The position numbers and the translations under genes are program-made. From Caryophanales bacterium UBA2298 (GTDB lineage Bacteria > Bacillota_I > Bacilli_A > Izemoplasmatales > Hujiaoplasmataceae), in NCBI GenBank assembly GCA_002345425.1, contig DDWA01000044.1, forward strand, positions 1 through 38,750: 38,750 bases of DNA, given 5' to 3'. Below the pieces are notes generated by a model, which worked only from the letters and a program-made list of their open reading frames with translations, ran no database searches and was not told the DNA's origin. Of this stretch, positions 8,647 through 16,509 are shown in pieces. How positions within the stretch are numbered: the stretch's first letter is position 1; each line of letters starts with the position of its first letter.

Positions 8647-8675
8647 ATTATAACATAAAAGATTAAAACAGCAAA
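8647..8675 (-). promoter_or_regulatory. Promoter for the alcohol dehydrogenase gene
   Basis: TGTTATAAT is the extended -10 (8647-8655), with TTTGCT as a possible -35 at 17-base spacing. It lies 20 bases upstream of the start at 8626, back-to-back with the GDPD promoter. Confidence 0.5.
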
Positions 8676-8722
8676 AACAAAAATAGTGATGAAATTAAAA
8701 ATATTATTAATGAATATTTGAT

Positions 8723-8750
8723 TTGTACTTTTACACTGTCATGATATAAT
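8723..8750 (+). promoter_or_regulatory. Sigma-A-type promoter for the GDPD gene
   Basis: TTGTAC and TATAAT are separated by 16 bases, 26 bases upstream of the start codon. A strong Shine-Dalgarno GGGAGG follows. Confidence 0.65.
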
Positions 8751-8775
8751 ATATCTCAAAGGGAGGCTTTTTTGT

Positions 8776-9519
8776 ATGAAAGATCTCGAATGGATTAAAA
8801 GCAGTTATATTGCACATAGAGGATTTCATTCTTTGGATAAATCAATACCCGAAAATTCATTGTTAGCCTTTAAAAAAGCCATAGATTACGGTTACTCAAT
8901 CGAATTAGACATCAATATTCTCAAAGATGGAAATGTAGTGGTTTTTCATGATGAAAATCTCAAAAGAATGTGTAAAAAAGATATAAAATTAACCGAAATT
9001 ACTTATGATCAAATTAAAAATTTGAATCTGTTAAACACTAACGAAAAAGTACCTTTATTAACTGATGTATTAAGTCTTGTTGGTGGAAAAGTGCCACTCT
9101 TGATTGAACTTAAACCAAAGGGTGATATTTATCGTTTATGCGAAGCTTTTATGATTCTCATTAAAGGATATCAAGGTGAATATGCAATTCAATCTTTTAA
9201 CCCTAAAATATTGAAATGGTTTAAAAAGAATTACCCCGATATTGCCAGAGGTCAAATAGCAGAATATTTCACGGATGATGACTCCATGAGTAAAGTAACA
9301 AAGTTTTTATTAAAAAGAATGCTATTGAATTATTTTACAAAACCAGATTTTATTAATTATGGTTTAAAAGATTTACCAAATAAGTATGCTAAAAGAGCAT
9401 ATAATGACGGTTTAGTAGTAATTGGATATACAGCTCGTAATAATCTGGAATTTGATATGGTTAAAAAATATTATCATAACTCAGTTTTTGAATATTTTCG
9501 ACCTGATGACAAAAAATAG
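8776..9519 (+). CDS. Glycerophosphodiester phosphodiesterase (cytosolic)
   Basis: This 247-residue GDPD-family enzyme hydrolyses glycerophosphodiesters to glycerol-3-phosphate and an alcohol. The signature residues are intact: AHRG (His14, Arg15), PENS (25-28), ELD (Glu43, Asp45) and FHDE (His58). LIELKPKG and AIQSFNP mark later barrel strands. No signal peptide or membrane segment is seen, so it should act on imported or internally released headgroup diesters. It stands alone with its own promoter and shares a convergent terminator with the MFS gene. Compare the anchored paralogue at 31361-32323, whose motifs have changed. Confidence 0.92.
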   Translation: MKDLEWIKSSYIAHRGFHSLDKSIPENSLLAFKKAIDYGYSIELDINILKDGNVVVFHDENLKRMCKKDIKLTEITYDQIKNLNLLNTNEKVPLLTDVLSLVGGKVPLLIELKPKGDIYRLCEAFMILIKGYQGEYAIQSFNPKILKWFKKNYPDIARGQIAEYFTDDDSMSKVTKFLLKRMLLNYFTKPDFINYGLKDLPNKYAKRAYNDGLVVIGYTARNNLEFDMVKKYYHNSVFEYFRPDDKK

Positions 9520-9556
9520 TGCCCTATTTCACTTTTAGAAATAGAGCACTTTTTAT
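9518..9556. terminator. Convergent bidirectional terminator
   Basis: AGTGC-CTATTTC pairs with GAAATAG-GCACT (one internal mismatch), with T-rich flanks on both strands. It lies between the convergent GDPD and MFS genes. Confidence 0.85.
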
Positions 9557-9567
9557 TTTATAACTTT

Positions 9568-11235
9568 TTAATCCATATCAACATCAAAGTTTTCTAGTGC
9601 CGAATCTTTTTTTAATATTTTTGCGTCACCATGTTTAACAAAGAACATTGTGATAAATGCCATAGCTACGAAGAAGGCAGCATATGGGAACAAAACTTTT
9701 CTACCTAAAATATCCATCAAAATACCTGATAGAATTGGTGTCAAAATTTGTGCGGCCATTGAAAATGTATAATAGAACCCAGTATATTTTCCAACGTTTG
9801 AACCCTTAGCCAGTTCTACGACCATTGGATAAGAGTTAACATTAATAGTAGCCCAACCAACTCCGGTTAATCCAAAGATAACATACATAATAAAAGCTGT
9901 ATCAGGAGTTAAAAAATATACTGATCCAAAACAAAGCGTTAATAATGTAATACCCATTAAGATGGTTTTTCTTCTACCAATCTTTGTTGCAATAATACCG
10001 ATAGGCACAAAAGCGATTAATGCAGCTCCTTGAGCTATTAGTAAAGGCATAGAGAATCCTAAATCAAGTACTTTCGGTGCATAATCAGATAGTTTTGTAG
10101 TTACTGCATTATAACCTAAGAACCATAAAAATACTGAGGATAATATCAAGATTAAAGAACGTTTCTTTTCTTTTGATAATTCTTCAACTGTCTCATTTTC
10201 AACTTTGGCTTCTAATTCTTCATCTTCTAAACCGTATTTTAAGTCCTCAGCTTCTTTTTCCTTGACCAGAGCTGGTTCTTTTACTTTCCACAAGAAAATG
10301 CCTAATAAAACAAGCATTAAAATACCAACTGTAATAAATGCCGGAGCGTAATCAACATATGATAGCTTATCCAAACTGAAAACGGTTAAAATCAAGATTG
10401 CTCCGATACCACCAAAGGTTCCCATTAAATTAATAACAGCATTTGCCTTTGATCTTAAAGGCTTAATTGTGACATCAGGCATTAAGGCGACTGCTGGAGA
10501 TCTAAAGGTTGCCATAAATAACAAAGCAATTAATAATGTTAAAGAGAAAACAATGAAGGTTCCTGGAGACTGACTGGTTTCAACCCAAGCTCTTTGATTT
10601 AAATGAAGATAAAAATATTCTTTTAAATCCGAATTGTCTTTTGTAGTAATTACTCCTCCGCTAACATTCAAGATTTCATTCATACCTTCTCTGCGATCAG
10701 AATCGTAATCGTAGCTATTAATATTTGTGGTATCATCAGTGTCAATTCCATCAACAACTCTCTCATAAAATTTATCATATGTATCTTGAGAGATGGTTCC
10801 ATCATTAAGTAATATTTGCCATTGATTGACAATACCGTCGCGAATTCCAACCCAAGCGTTATAATCTAATGTTTGATCATGAACATCATCATATTGGCTA
10901 ACGATTGATGTTTCAGTTTCAAGTTTCGTTGTTTGATAATTATCGCTAAATGTCAAACCGATAAATGCAAAAGCAGCAACGACTGTACCAACGATAATAT
11001 ATGGTGTTCTTTTGCCTAATTTAGAATTCTTTTTATCTGACAACCCACCAAATAGTGGTATCAAAAATAAAGCGAGAACGTTATCCAAGGCCATTACGAC
11101 TCCAGACCAAGTTTGGTTAAGACCAAATTTATCAATTAGGATCTTTGTAATTACAGAATCGTATGTTTGCCAAAATAAAGAAATTAAGAAAAAGGCAAGG
11201 CCAACATAAAAGACTTTCTTGTAGTTTAACTTCAT
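9568..11235 (-). CDS. MFS carrier (GPH/SLC45-like) with large extracytoplasmic insert
   Basis: A 555-residue major facilitator with about 12 membrane segments. The TM2-TM3 loop GGLSDKKNSKLGKRTPYI is the signature of glycoside/SLC45-type sugar:cation symporters, so the cargo is likely a sugar or glycoside. Two features stand out. About 125 residues (roughly 98-224) are inserted between TM3 and TM4; with the N-terminus inside, this loop faces outside, and it is rich in Asp, Asn and Tyr. The central cytoplasmic loop (about 320-352) is highly charged and rich in Glu. The start follows GAGGTGAT, with an extended -10 (TGATATAAT) at 11272-11280. It is monocistronic and ends at the shared terminator. 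No glycosidase neighbour hints at the substrate. Confidence 0.8.
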   Translation of the reverse strand: MKLNYKKVFYVGLAFFLISLFWQTYDSVITKILIDKFGLNQTWSGVVMALDNVLALFLIPLFGGLSDKKNSKLGKRTPYIIVGTVVAAFAFIGLTFSDNYQTTKLETETSIVSQYDDVHDQTLDYNAWVGIRDGIVNQWQILLNDGTISQDTYDKFYERVVDGIDTDDTTNINSYDYDSDRREGMNEILNVSGGVITTKDNSDLKEYFYLHLNQRAWVETSQSPGTFIVFSLTLLIALLFMATFRSPAVALMPDVTIKPLRSKANAVINLMGTFGGIGAILILTVFSLDKLSYVDYAPAFITVGILMLVLLGIFLWKVKEPALVKEKEAEDLKYGLEDEELEAKVENETVEELSKEKKRSLILILSSVFLWFLGYNAVTTKLSDYAPKVLDLGFSMPLLIAQGAALIAFVPIGIIATKIGRRKTILMGITLLTLCFGSVYFLTPDTAFIMYVIFGLTGVGWATINVNSYPMVVELAKGSNVGKYTGFYYTFSMAAQILTPILSGILMDILGRKVLFPYAAFFVAMAFITMFFVKHGDAKILKKDSALENFDVDMD

Positions 11236-11314
11236 AAATCAATCACCTCATTATTTAAAAACATTACAAATATTATATCATGTTAATTTATCAAAGTAAG
11301 GTGGTTTTTTAAAC

Positions 11315-11338
11315 AAAAAGAAAAAGAAAAAGAAAAAG
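11315..11338. repeat. Four tandem AAAAAG hexamers
   Basis: Four perfect AAAAAG copies stand in a row. On the minus strand they read as CTTTTT repeats and form the extended T-rich tail of the adjacent terminator, so the repeat may be length-variable. Confidence 0.85.
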
Positions 11339-11363
11339 CTCAAGATTTGAATTCTTGAGCTTT
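11335..11363 (-). terminator. Terminator of the PH-like membrane protein gene
   Basis: An 11-bp stem AAAGCTCAAGA/TCTTGAGCTTT with a 7-base loop lies six bases after the stop at 11369 and is followed on the minus strand by CTTTTT repeats. Confidence 0.85.
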
Positions 11364-11368
11364 AGACT

Positions 11369-11905
11369 TTAATAAAATTTGCTTGCTAGATATTTTAAAG
11401 CTAATTCATTATATTTGGTTGGTTGCAATTCTAGTTCAGTGATGATGTTAAATCCGGAGATGACTTTAAAATAAAGAACTTTCTTGACCCTAAATAGCAA
11501 AAACAAGCCGATAATTAAAACTAATCCTAGTATTGCATAATTAATTATATACGAGTATGGGTAAACAGGTACAGTCAATAAACTTTGATAAATGCCGTAA
11601 GCTAAGATTAATGATCCCAAAAGCAGCACAAAACCTAATAGTCTAATAAAGAAAGAATTTTTTGTGTATTCCAAATAATATTCCAGATGGTTAATACTTT
11701 TTAATTCAATTTCATTCATACCTCTTTTTTTAGTTTTACGGTTTTTAGTAATTGTATTCCCTTGAGTATATATAACCAACCTTTTCGTAGTTAAAACTAT
11801 TTGACAAAAATAATCTCTGCCTTTTAATTTAGGGAACTCTTTATATATTTCCTCATCATTGTTAATCATGATGTTTTGTTTAATATCGTTTTTCATCTTC
11901 CTCAC
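11369..11905 (-). CDS. Small membrane protein with PH-like N-terminal domain, function unknown
   Basis: About 175 residues. The first 85 form beta-rich sequence (QIVLTTKRLVIYTQG, then NEIELKSINHLEYYLEY) resembling bacterial pleckstrin-homology-like domains. Two hydrophobic segments follow (about 90-110 and 120-142), then a short beta-type tail. I infer a membrane protein with a cytoplasmic PH-like domain; no enzyme motif is seen. The start is uncertain: GTG at 11905 has AAGG six bases upstream, while ATG at 11896 sits only three bases after GAGG. It has its own promoter (11923-11951) just after the ATPase gene stop, and its own terminator, so it is probably transcribed alone rather than with the ATPase. 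Confidence 0.6.
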   Translation of the reverse strand: MRKMKNDIKQNIMINNDEEIYKEFPKLKGRDYFCQIVLTTKRLVIYTQGNTITKNRKTKKRGMNEIELKSINHLEYYLEYTKNSFFIRLLGFVLLLGSLILAYGIYQSLLTVPVYPYSYIINYAILGLVLIIGLFLLFRVKKVLYFKVISGFNIITELELQPTKYNELALKYLASKFY

Positions 11906-11922
11906 CGCCAGCCTTATTTTTA

Positions 11923-11951
11923 ATTTTACTTTATATTCAGTGGTTTTTCAA
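11923..11951 (-). promoter_or_regulatory. Sigma-A-type promoter for the PH-like gene
   Basis: TTGAAA and TAAAAT with a 17-base spacer lie in the 60-base gap after the cation ATPase gene. Confidence 0.65.
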
Positions 11952-11965
11952 CACGTTAAACAAAC

Positions 11966-14653
11966 TTACAAGGTTTTATTAACAACTTTAGTCAATTCGC
12001 CAAATAACATCGGAACAAATCCTAAAGCCATAGCAATAAGAAGTTCTACGAACGTTAAGGCTTCTAAGCTAAACACATTAGCGATAAATGGAACGTAAAT
12101 TAAGACGAATACCAGTCCTACTGAGATAAAGATTGAGTAGTTTAAGAACCTGTTGCTGAAAGGATTATATTGGAATAGGAATTTGGTTTCTGATCTAGCT
12201 GAAAATGCACGGAATAACTCGCCAAAAACAACAGTCATGAATGCCATGGTAATTGCTTGGGTAACTGAAGCCCCTGGGATTACATGTAAGCCTAGTTTGA
12301 ATGCAGTTAAACCCGCTAACATTAAGCCAGTTCCTTGAATAACTACTTTAACTAGAGTTTCTCTGTTTAATAATTTTTCTTTTGTATCTCTAGGTTTTTG
12401 ATCCATGATGTTTCCTTCTGCTTTTTCCATGCCTAAAGCAAAAGCCGGGAAGGAGTCTGTCATTAAATTAATCCATAATAAATGGATAGCCATTAACGGT
12501 AATAAATCGCCAAAGAATGAACTGAAAATCATTGATACTAAAATCAATAATATTTCGCCAATATTACAAGATACTAAAAATATTGTAAACTTACGAATGT
12601 TGCTGTAAATAGTTCTACCTTCTTCGACAGCAGCAACTATTGATGTGAAATTATCATCTGTTAAAATCATATTTGAAGCTTCTTTAGATACTTCTGTGCC
12701 GGTAATACCCATCGCGACGCCAATATCAGCTTGTTTTAATGCTGGTGAATCATTGACACCGTCGCCTGTCATAGCAACAACTTCGCCATGTTTTTGTAAA
12801 ACTTCAACTATTCTAATTTTATCACTTGGCGTACTTCTTGCAAAAACATCGCATTTTAAAATAGCCTCTTCAAACTCTTCATCAGTCATATTACTTGTGT
12901 CTTCACCAGATAAAGCTAAACCGCCTTCTTTGAGAATATTTAATTCGCTAGCAATTGCTTTAGCTGTTGTTATATGATCTCCGGTAATCATCATTACTCT
13001 AATACCAGCATGATGACATTTTTCAATTGCTCCTTTTGCTTCTTCGCGTGGAGGATCTATCATCGCAACCATACCCACAAAGATTAAATCATTTTCTAAA
13101 TCCATTGCTTTTGGAGTAGATGTCTCTTGATAAGCAAAGCCTAAAACGCGGTAAGCTTGCCCAGAGTAAACTTCATTTTGTTGTAATATTTTTTCAATAT
13201 CTTTATCGGTTATTTCTCGTACTTCATTATTAATTGAAATTCGATTACATTTTTTGATTAATTGATCAGTAGCGCCTTTTGTTAGAACAAGATATTTTCC
13301 ATTAACTTCATTTATTGAAGACATCATTTTTCTTGTTGAATCAAAAGTATATTCATTAAGTTGAGGATATAACTCATCTAAATCTTTAACATCAAATCCG
13401 CCTTTTACAGCTAGTACTAATAAAGCGCCTTCTGTTGGATCTCCTAGTATTTTATTATCACTTTCTAATTTTGAGTCATTACATAAAAGTGAAATTTGCA
13501 AAATCTTTTCTAGATTGTGAGATAATTTAGCTTCTTTACCAGAACTTAAGATTTTTCCTTTGGTCTCATATCCACCGCCAGAAACCTCATATTCATTATC
13601 TATATCATATACTCTTCTAACAGTCATTTGGTTTTGAGTCAATGTTCCAGTTTTATCGGAACAAATAACAGTAGCTTGTCCTAAAGTTTCAACAGTGGAA
13701 AGATTTTTAATAATAGCATTTCTTTTAACCATTCTTTGCATGCCTAAAGCAAGCACAACTGTAATAACGGCCGTCAACCCTTCGGGAATTGCAGCTACAG
13801 CTAAAGCGACTGCTGTTAAAAATAATTCAAGTTCAAACTCGAAATTGTTTTTAACAAAACCTAAAGCGAAGACAAAGAATGAAATTACAATGATTATTAT
13901 TCCTAATACTTTAGCAAATTCGTCAATTGTTTTTTGTAGAGGAGTTTTTCCTTCTTCAACTGCATCTAACATAGTAGCAATTTTACCAATTTCAGTTTTC
14001 ATACCAATGCTAGTTATAATACCTTTACCTTTACCATAAGTAACCAATGTAGACATGTAAACTGAATTTTTGCGTTCAGCTAAAGCTGTATTATCACCCA
14101 GTTCAATTTCAGCATCTTTAGTTACCGAAGTAGATTCTCCCGTTAAAGATGACTCATCTGTTTTTAAATTCGTGGAATCAAGTAATCGAATATCAGCAGC
14201 AACAAAATCACCTGTTTCTAATAAAACAATATCTCCTACTGTTAGTTGTTCTGATGATATTTCAATGGTTTTGCCATTTCTTATGACTTTAGCATTAGGA
14301 GAACTCATCTTTTTTAAAGCCGCCAAAGCATTATTAGCTTTTTGTTCTTGATTAACACCTAGGACTGCGTTCAATAAAACAATGGCAATGATGATGATAC
14401 CGTCAATCAGACCCTCGCCTTCGACGAAACCAACAACAACTGAAACAATCGCAGCAATTATCAAAATGATGACCAAAAAGTCCTTGAATTGATCGATAAA
14501 CATCATAAACAATGTTTTTTTCTTTGATTCCCTTAACTGATTTAAGCCATATTGTTCCTGCCTTGTAAGAACCTCGGCATCACTTAAGCCTTGTTTTGGA
14601 TTTACATTTAATTCCTTTAAAATATCATTTTTCTTTTTGCTAAAATATTCCAT
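11966..14653 (-). CDS. P2A-type cation-exporting ATPase (annotated family Ca2+; riboswitch suggests Mn2+)
   Basis: An 895-residue P-type ATPase with the SERCA/PMCA layout: an N-terminal cation-ATPase domain, TGES (171-174), IPEGL in TM4 (Pro290, Glu291), phosphorylation motif DKTGTLT (Asp333), TGDGVNDSP, and a C-terminal transmembrane bundle. Ion-site residues visible are Asn and Glu in CNIGE (TM5) and Asn, Thr, Asp in NLMTDSFPA (TM6). The acidic TM8 residue of SERCA looks replaced, since TVVFGE has Val there and Glu three residues later. By family this would export Ca2+. However, the leader is a yybP-ykoY riboswitch, which senses Mn2+, and close relatives under this riboswitch (Lactococcus YoaB, pneumococcal MgtA) are reported Mn2+ exporters. 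Mn2+ export, possibly with Ca2+, is therefore the better inference. The start follows AAAGGA. Confidence 0.93.
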   Translation of the reverse strand: MEYFSKKKNDILKELNVNPKQGLSDAEVLTRQEQYGLNQLRESKKKTLFMMFIDQFKDFLVIILIIAAIVSVVVGFVEGEGLIDGIIIIAIVLLNAVLGVNQEQKANNALAALKKMSSPNAKVIRNGKTIEISSEQLTVGDIVLLETGDFVAADIRLLDSTNLKTDESSLTGESTSVTKDAEIELGDNTALAERKNSVYMSTLVTYGKGKGIITSIGMKTEIGKIATMLDAVEEGKTPLQKTIDEFAKVLGIIIIVISFFVFALGFVKNNFEFELELFLTAVALAVAAIPEGLTAVITVVLALGMQRMVKRNAIIKNLSTVETLGQATVICSDKTGTLTQNQMTVRRVYDIDNEYEVSGGGYETKGKILSSGKEAKLSHNLEKILQISLLCNDSKLESDNKILGDPTEGALLVLAVKGGFDVKDLDELYPQLNEYTFDSTRKMMSSINEVNGKYLVLTKGATDQLIKKCNRISINNEVREITDKDIEKILQQNEVYSGQAYRVLGFAYQETSTPKAMDLENDLIFVGMVAMIDPPREEAKGAIEKCHHAGIRVMMITGDHITTAKAIASELNILKEGGLALSGEDTSNMTDEEFEEAILKCDVFARSTPSDKIRIVEVLQKHGEVVAMTGDGVNDSPALKQADIGVAMGITGTEVSKEASNMILTDDNFTSIVAAVEEGRTIYSNIRKFTIFLVSCNIGEILLILVSMIFSSFFGDLLPLMAIHLLWINLMTDSFPAFALGMEKAEGNIMDQKPRDTKEKLLNRETLVKVVIQGTGLMLAGLTAFKLGLHVIPGASVTQAITMAFMTVVFGELFRAFSARSETKFLFQYNPFSNRFLNYSIFISVGLVFVLIYVPFIANVFSLEALTFVELLIAMALGFVPMLFGELTKVVNKTL

Positions 14654-14670
14654 ATTATTCCTTTCTGTCT

Positions 14671-14712
14671 AAAAAAAAAGACCTATGCACATAACAGTCG
14701 TGCATAAGTCTT
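14671..14712 (-). terminator. Riboswitch-controlled intrinsic terminator
   Basis: AAGACTTATGCAC pairs with GTGCATAGGTCTT (one mismatch) and is followed by nine T on the minus strand, 17 bases before the ATPase start. Its 5' arm includes the conserved CAAGAC end of the aptamer and the 3' strand of P1, so aptamer and terminator are mutually exclusive. Confidence 0.9.
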
Positions 14713-14788
14713 GCTGTTTAAAATTAAACCAGGCACAAAGCCATGTTTGTTGATTTAACCACGCGAGCGTCAGCTACTCCCTTATGAT
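14704..14788 (-). promoter_or_regulatory. yybP-ykoY (Mn2+) riboswitch aptamer
   Basis: On the minus strand the leader carries the hallmark AAGGGAGTAGC (14773-14783), with CAAGAC (14708-14713) at the 3' end, the two loop sequences conserved in yybP-ykoY RNAs. P1 forms from ATAAG (14781-14785) and CTTAT (14704-14708), and GCTG pairs with CAGC just inside it. The P1 3' strand is also part of the terminator stem. Ligand binding would therefore hold P1 together and permit read-through, an ON switch. Known family members sense Mn2+. The match is by eye, without a covariance-model score. Confidence 0.85.
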
Positions 14789-14794
14789 AATAAT

Positions 14795-14823
14795 ATCATA
14801 ACCCAAACCACTTTTAAAGTCAA
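14795..14823 (-). promoter_or_regulatory. Strong sigma-A-type promoter for the riboswitch-ATPase transcript
   Basis: TTGACT and TATGAT with a 17-base spacer. A start near 14788 would put the transcript's first bases at the 5' strand of riboswitch P1. The -35 lies only seven bases after the stop of the permease gene, so the hydrogenase operon may also read into this leader. Confidence 0.8.
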
Positions 14824-14829
14824 TTTGTT

Positions 14830-15585
14830 TTAATTAATATTTTTACTTACCTTTACTTTAATTTTTACGTTTTTATAATGATTGATTAACATTTCAAAAA
14901 TTAAAGCAATAATAATTAAAATTAAAGTCCACGCAAAAACATTGGCGAATTCAATATTAGTTTTTGCTAAATAAAGATAATTACCAATTGAATTTTTGGT
15001 TTGAGCTAAGTATTCCGCCATTACCAAAACCTTAATTCCCAGTCCTAAAGATTGTAACAGACTTGTCCTAATTCCCGTGCTTATCAATGGAATATAACAA
15101 TGAGTTATCTGGGTAAATATATGATTATCTTCTAACCTATAGACATCGATTAACTCTTGATCAATATTTTTTATTGCCCCAAATACACCTTGGTAAATCA
15201 AAGGGAACAACATTAAGAAAGTTATCAAATAAGGAGTTAAAGAAAAACCGAGAACTATTAAAACAATAACAGTAATTGATATAACAGGAATAGTTCTTAA
15301 TACGGTTACTATTGGGTTAAGATATGATGCAAAACTGGATTTAAGGCCAGAAATAATCCCGAAACCAAACCCAAAAATAAATGCAACTATCAAGCTAATT
15401 AATAAACGGATAAGCGATAAAAATATCGCAAATATTGCATCCTTGTCAGTAATTATTCTTCCTAATGCTTGCAGTACGTCTTGAGGTCTCGGCAATAACA
15501 AAGAATTATCGACTATTAAATCGAGCAAAATCCATACTATAAAAATTGTAAAAATCGACAATATTGTAATGCTAGCTTTTTTCAT
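14830..15585 (-). CDS. ABC transporter permease (NitT/TauT/SsuC type)
   Basis: A 251-residue inner-membrane permease with about six membrane segments. The cytoplasmic EAA-type loop is visible around residues 145-165 (DQELIDVYRLEDNHIF, ending in an IPLI motif). The layout is that of the permeases for nitrate, taurine, sulfonates or thiamine precursors, which work with a periplasmic-type binding protein and a separate ATPase. It sits 12 bases after the binding-protein gene and is the last gene of the hydrogenase operon. No ATPase gene is in this operon, so an ATPase must come from elsewhere. The Shine-Dalgarno is weak, suggesting coupling to the upstream gene. The substrate is unknown. Confidence 0.85.
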   Translation of the reverse strand: MKKASITILSIFTIFIVWILLDLIVDNSLLLPRPQDVLQALGRIITDKDAIFAIFLSLIRLLISLIVAFIFGFGFGIISGLKSSFASYLNPIVTVLRTIPVISITVIVLIVLGFSLTPYLITFLMLFPLIYQGVFGAIKNIDQELIDVYRLEDNHIFTQITHCYIPLISTGIRTSLLQSLGLGIKVLVMAEYLAQTKNSIGNYLYLAKTNIEFANVFAWTLILIIIALIFEMLINHYKNVKIKVKVSKNIN

Positions 15586-15597
15586 ATTTTTTCTTAG

Positions 15598-16509
15598 TTA
15601 CCTTGATGAATAATAGAAATTATCATCTGGTAATTTACCACCAATAAGAACTGGATTTATATCGTAAATAATATTAAAATAATTTTCTAAATCCATTTTT
15701 ATATCGTTTGCATCTCGATAATCAATGTGACTGTTAGGAATGGCAGCTATAAGAACCTCTTTTGTAAAACCCATTTCTAAATCTACAGCTAAGTCAGCGG
15801 TCTGTTCAACTTCTAGATTAACTTTTCCAATCGAACTTTCCAGGTCATCCAAAAACTTGTCGATTACTCTATCACTCAAATCTTTTCTGGCAAAAACACC
15901 AGATTGTGGATACGAATTGTCGCCGGTTATGGTTTGATATTCTGCTTGTAAATCAATAGTCTTGATTCCTGAAATTTTAGTTTTTAACACCGAGAGAGCT
16001 GGTTCTGCACTTAATATAATTTTATCATTATCGGCTATAAGGCTAGAATTAGCCATTTCTAAAGAATCGACATAGGTAATACTTGCATTGATATTATTTG
16101 AATCTAAAATATATTTTAAAATTATATCTGAAGTGCTATTCATGCCGAAACAAACTATTTCTTTTTCTTCAAGACTAGCTAAATTAAAGCTTGTCTCTGA
16201 GACCGTCGCAAGAAAATAATTACCAAAAGTAACTGCGGCTAAAAAAACGTATTCAATTTCATTGTTATATAATTTAGCACCCAAATTTGTCGGCGCAAAT
16301 ATAAAATCGTGAGATTCAGATCCAAAAGCAGCAACTAAAGGATCAGGTCCATTGACTATATCAACTAAGTAGTCATCATCATTTTGTAAATATATTTGTG
16401 ATAATGCCGGAGCACCGGCTGGAACCATAATTGTTAGTTGCTCAGGTTTAGAACAAGAAATCATTGAAGTTAATAAGAACAAGAAAATTAAAATTACTGT
16501 CTTCTTCAT
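15598..16509 (-). CDS. ABC substrate-binding lipoprotein (NitT/TauT-like), hydrogenase-linked
   Basis: A 303-residue lipoprotein. The signal peptide ends in the lipobox SMISC, giving a lipid-modified Cys near residue 19. The mature part starts LTIMVPAGAPALSQIYLQ and has the two-lobed type II binding-protein pattern of the NMT1/NitT/TauT group (FAPTNLGAKLYN, VCFGMNSTSDIIL, GVFARKDL). Its ATG overlaps the TGA of hydA by four bases (ATGA), and AGGTGG inside the hydA end is its Shine-Dalgarno. It is therefore made together with the hydrogenase. Cargo could be a cofactor precursor or a small organic anion; nothing in the sequence decides. Confidence 0.82.
   Translation of the reverse strand: MKKTVILIFLFLLTSMISCSKPEQLTIMVPAGAPALSQIYLQNDDDYLVDIVNGPDPLVAAFGSESHDFIFAPTNLGAKLYNNEIEYVFLAAVTFGNYFLATVSETSFNLASLEEKEIVCFGMNSTSDIILKYILDSNNINASITYVDSLEMANSSLIADNDKIILSAEPALSVLKTKISGIKTIDLQAEYQTITGDNSYPQSGVFARKDLSDRVIDKFLDDLESSIGKVNLEVEQTADLAVDLEMGFTKEVLIAAIPNSHIDYRDANDIKMDLENYFNIIYDINPVLIGGKLPDDNFYYSSR

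Noticed and set aside
12645..12977. Long open frame on the plus strand within the ATPase gene (likewise 13695-14039, 14070-14351 and 18848-19378).
   Set aside because: They are antisense to strongly conserved enzymes, have no ribosome sites or family features, and their composition mirrors the real gene.
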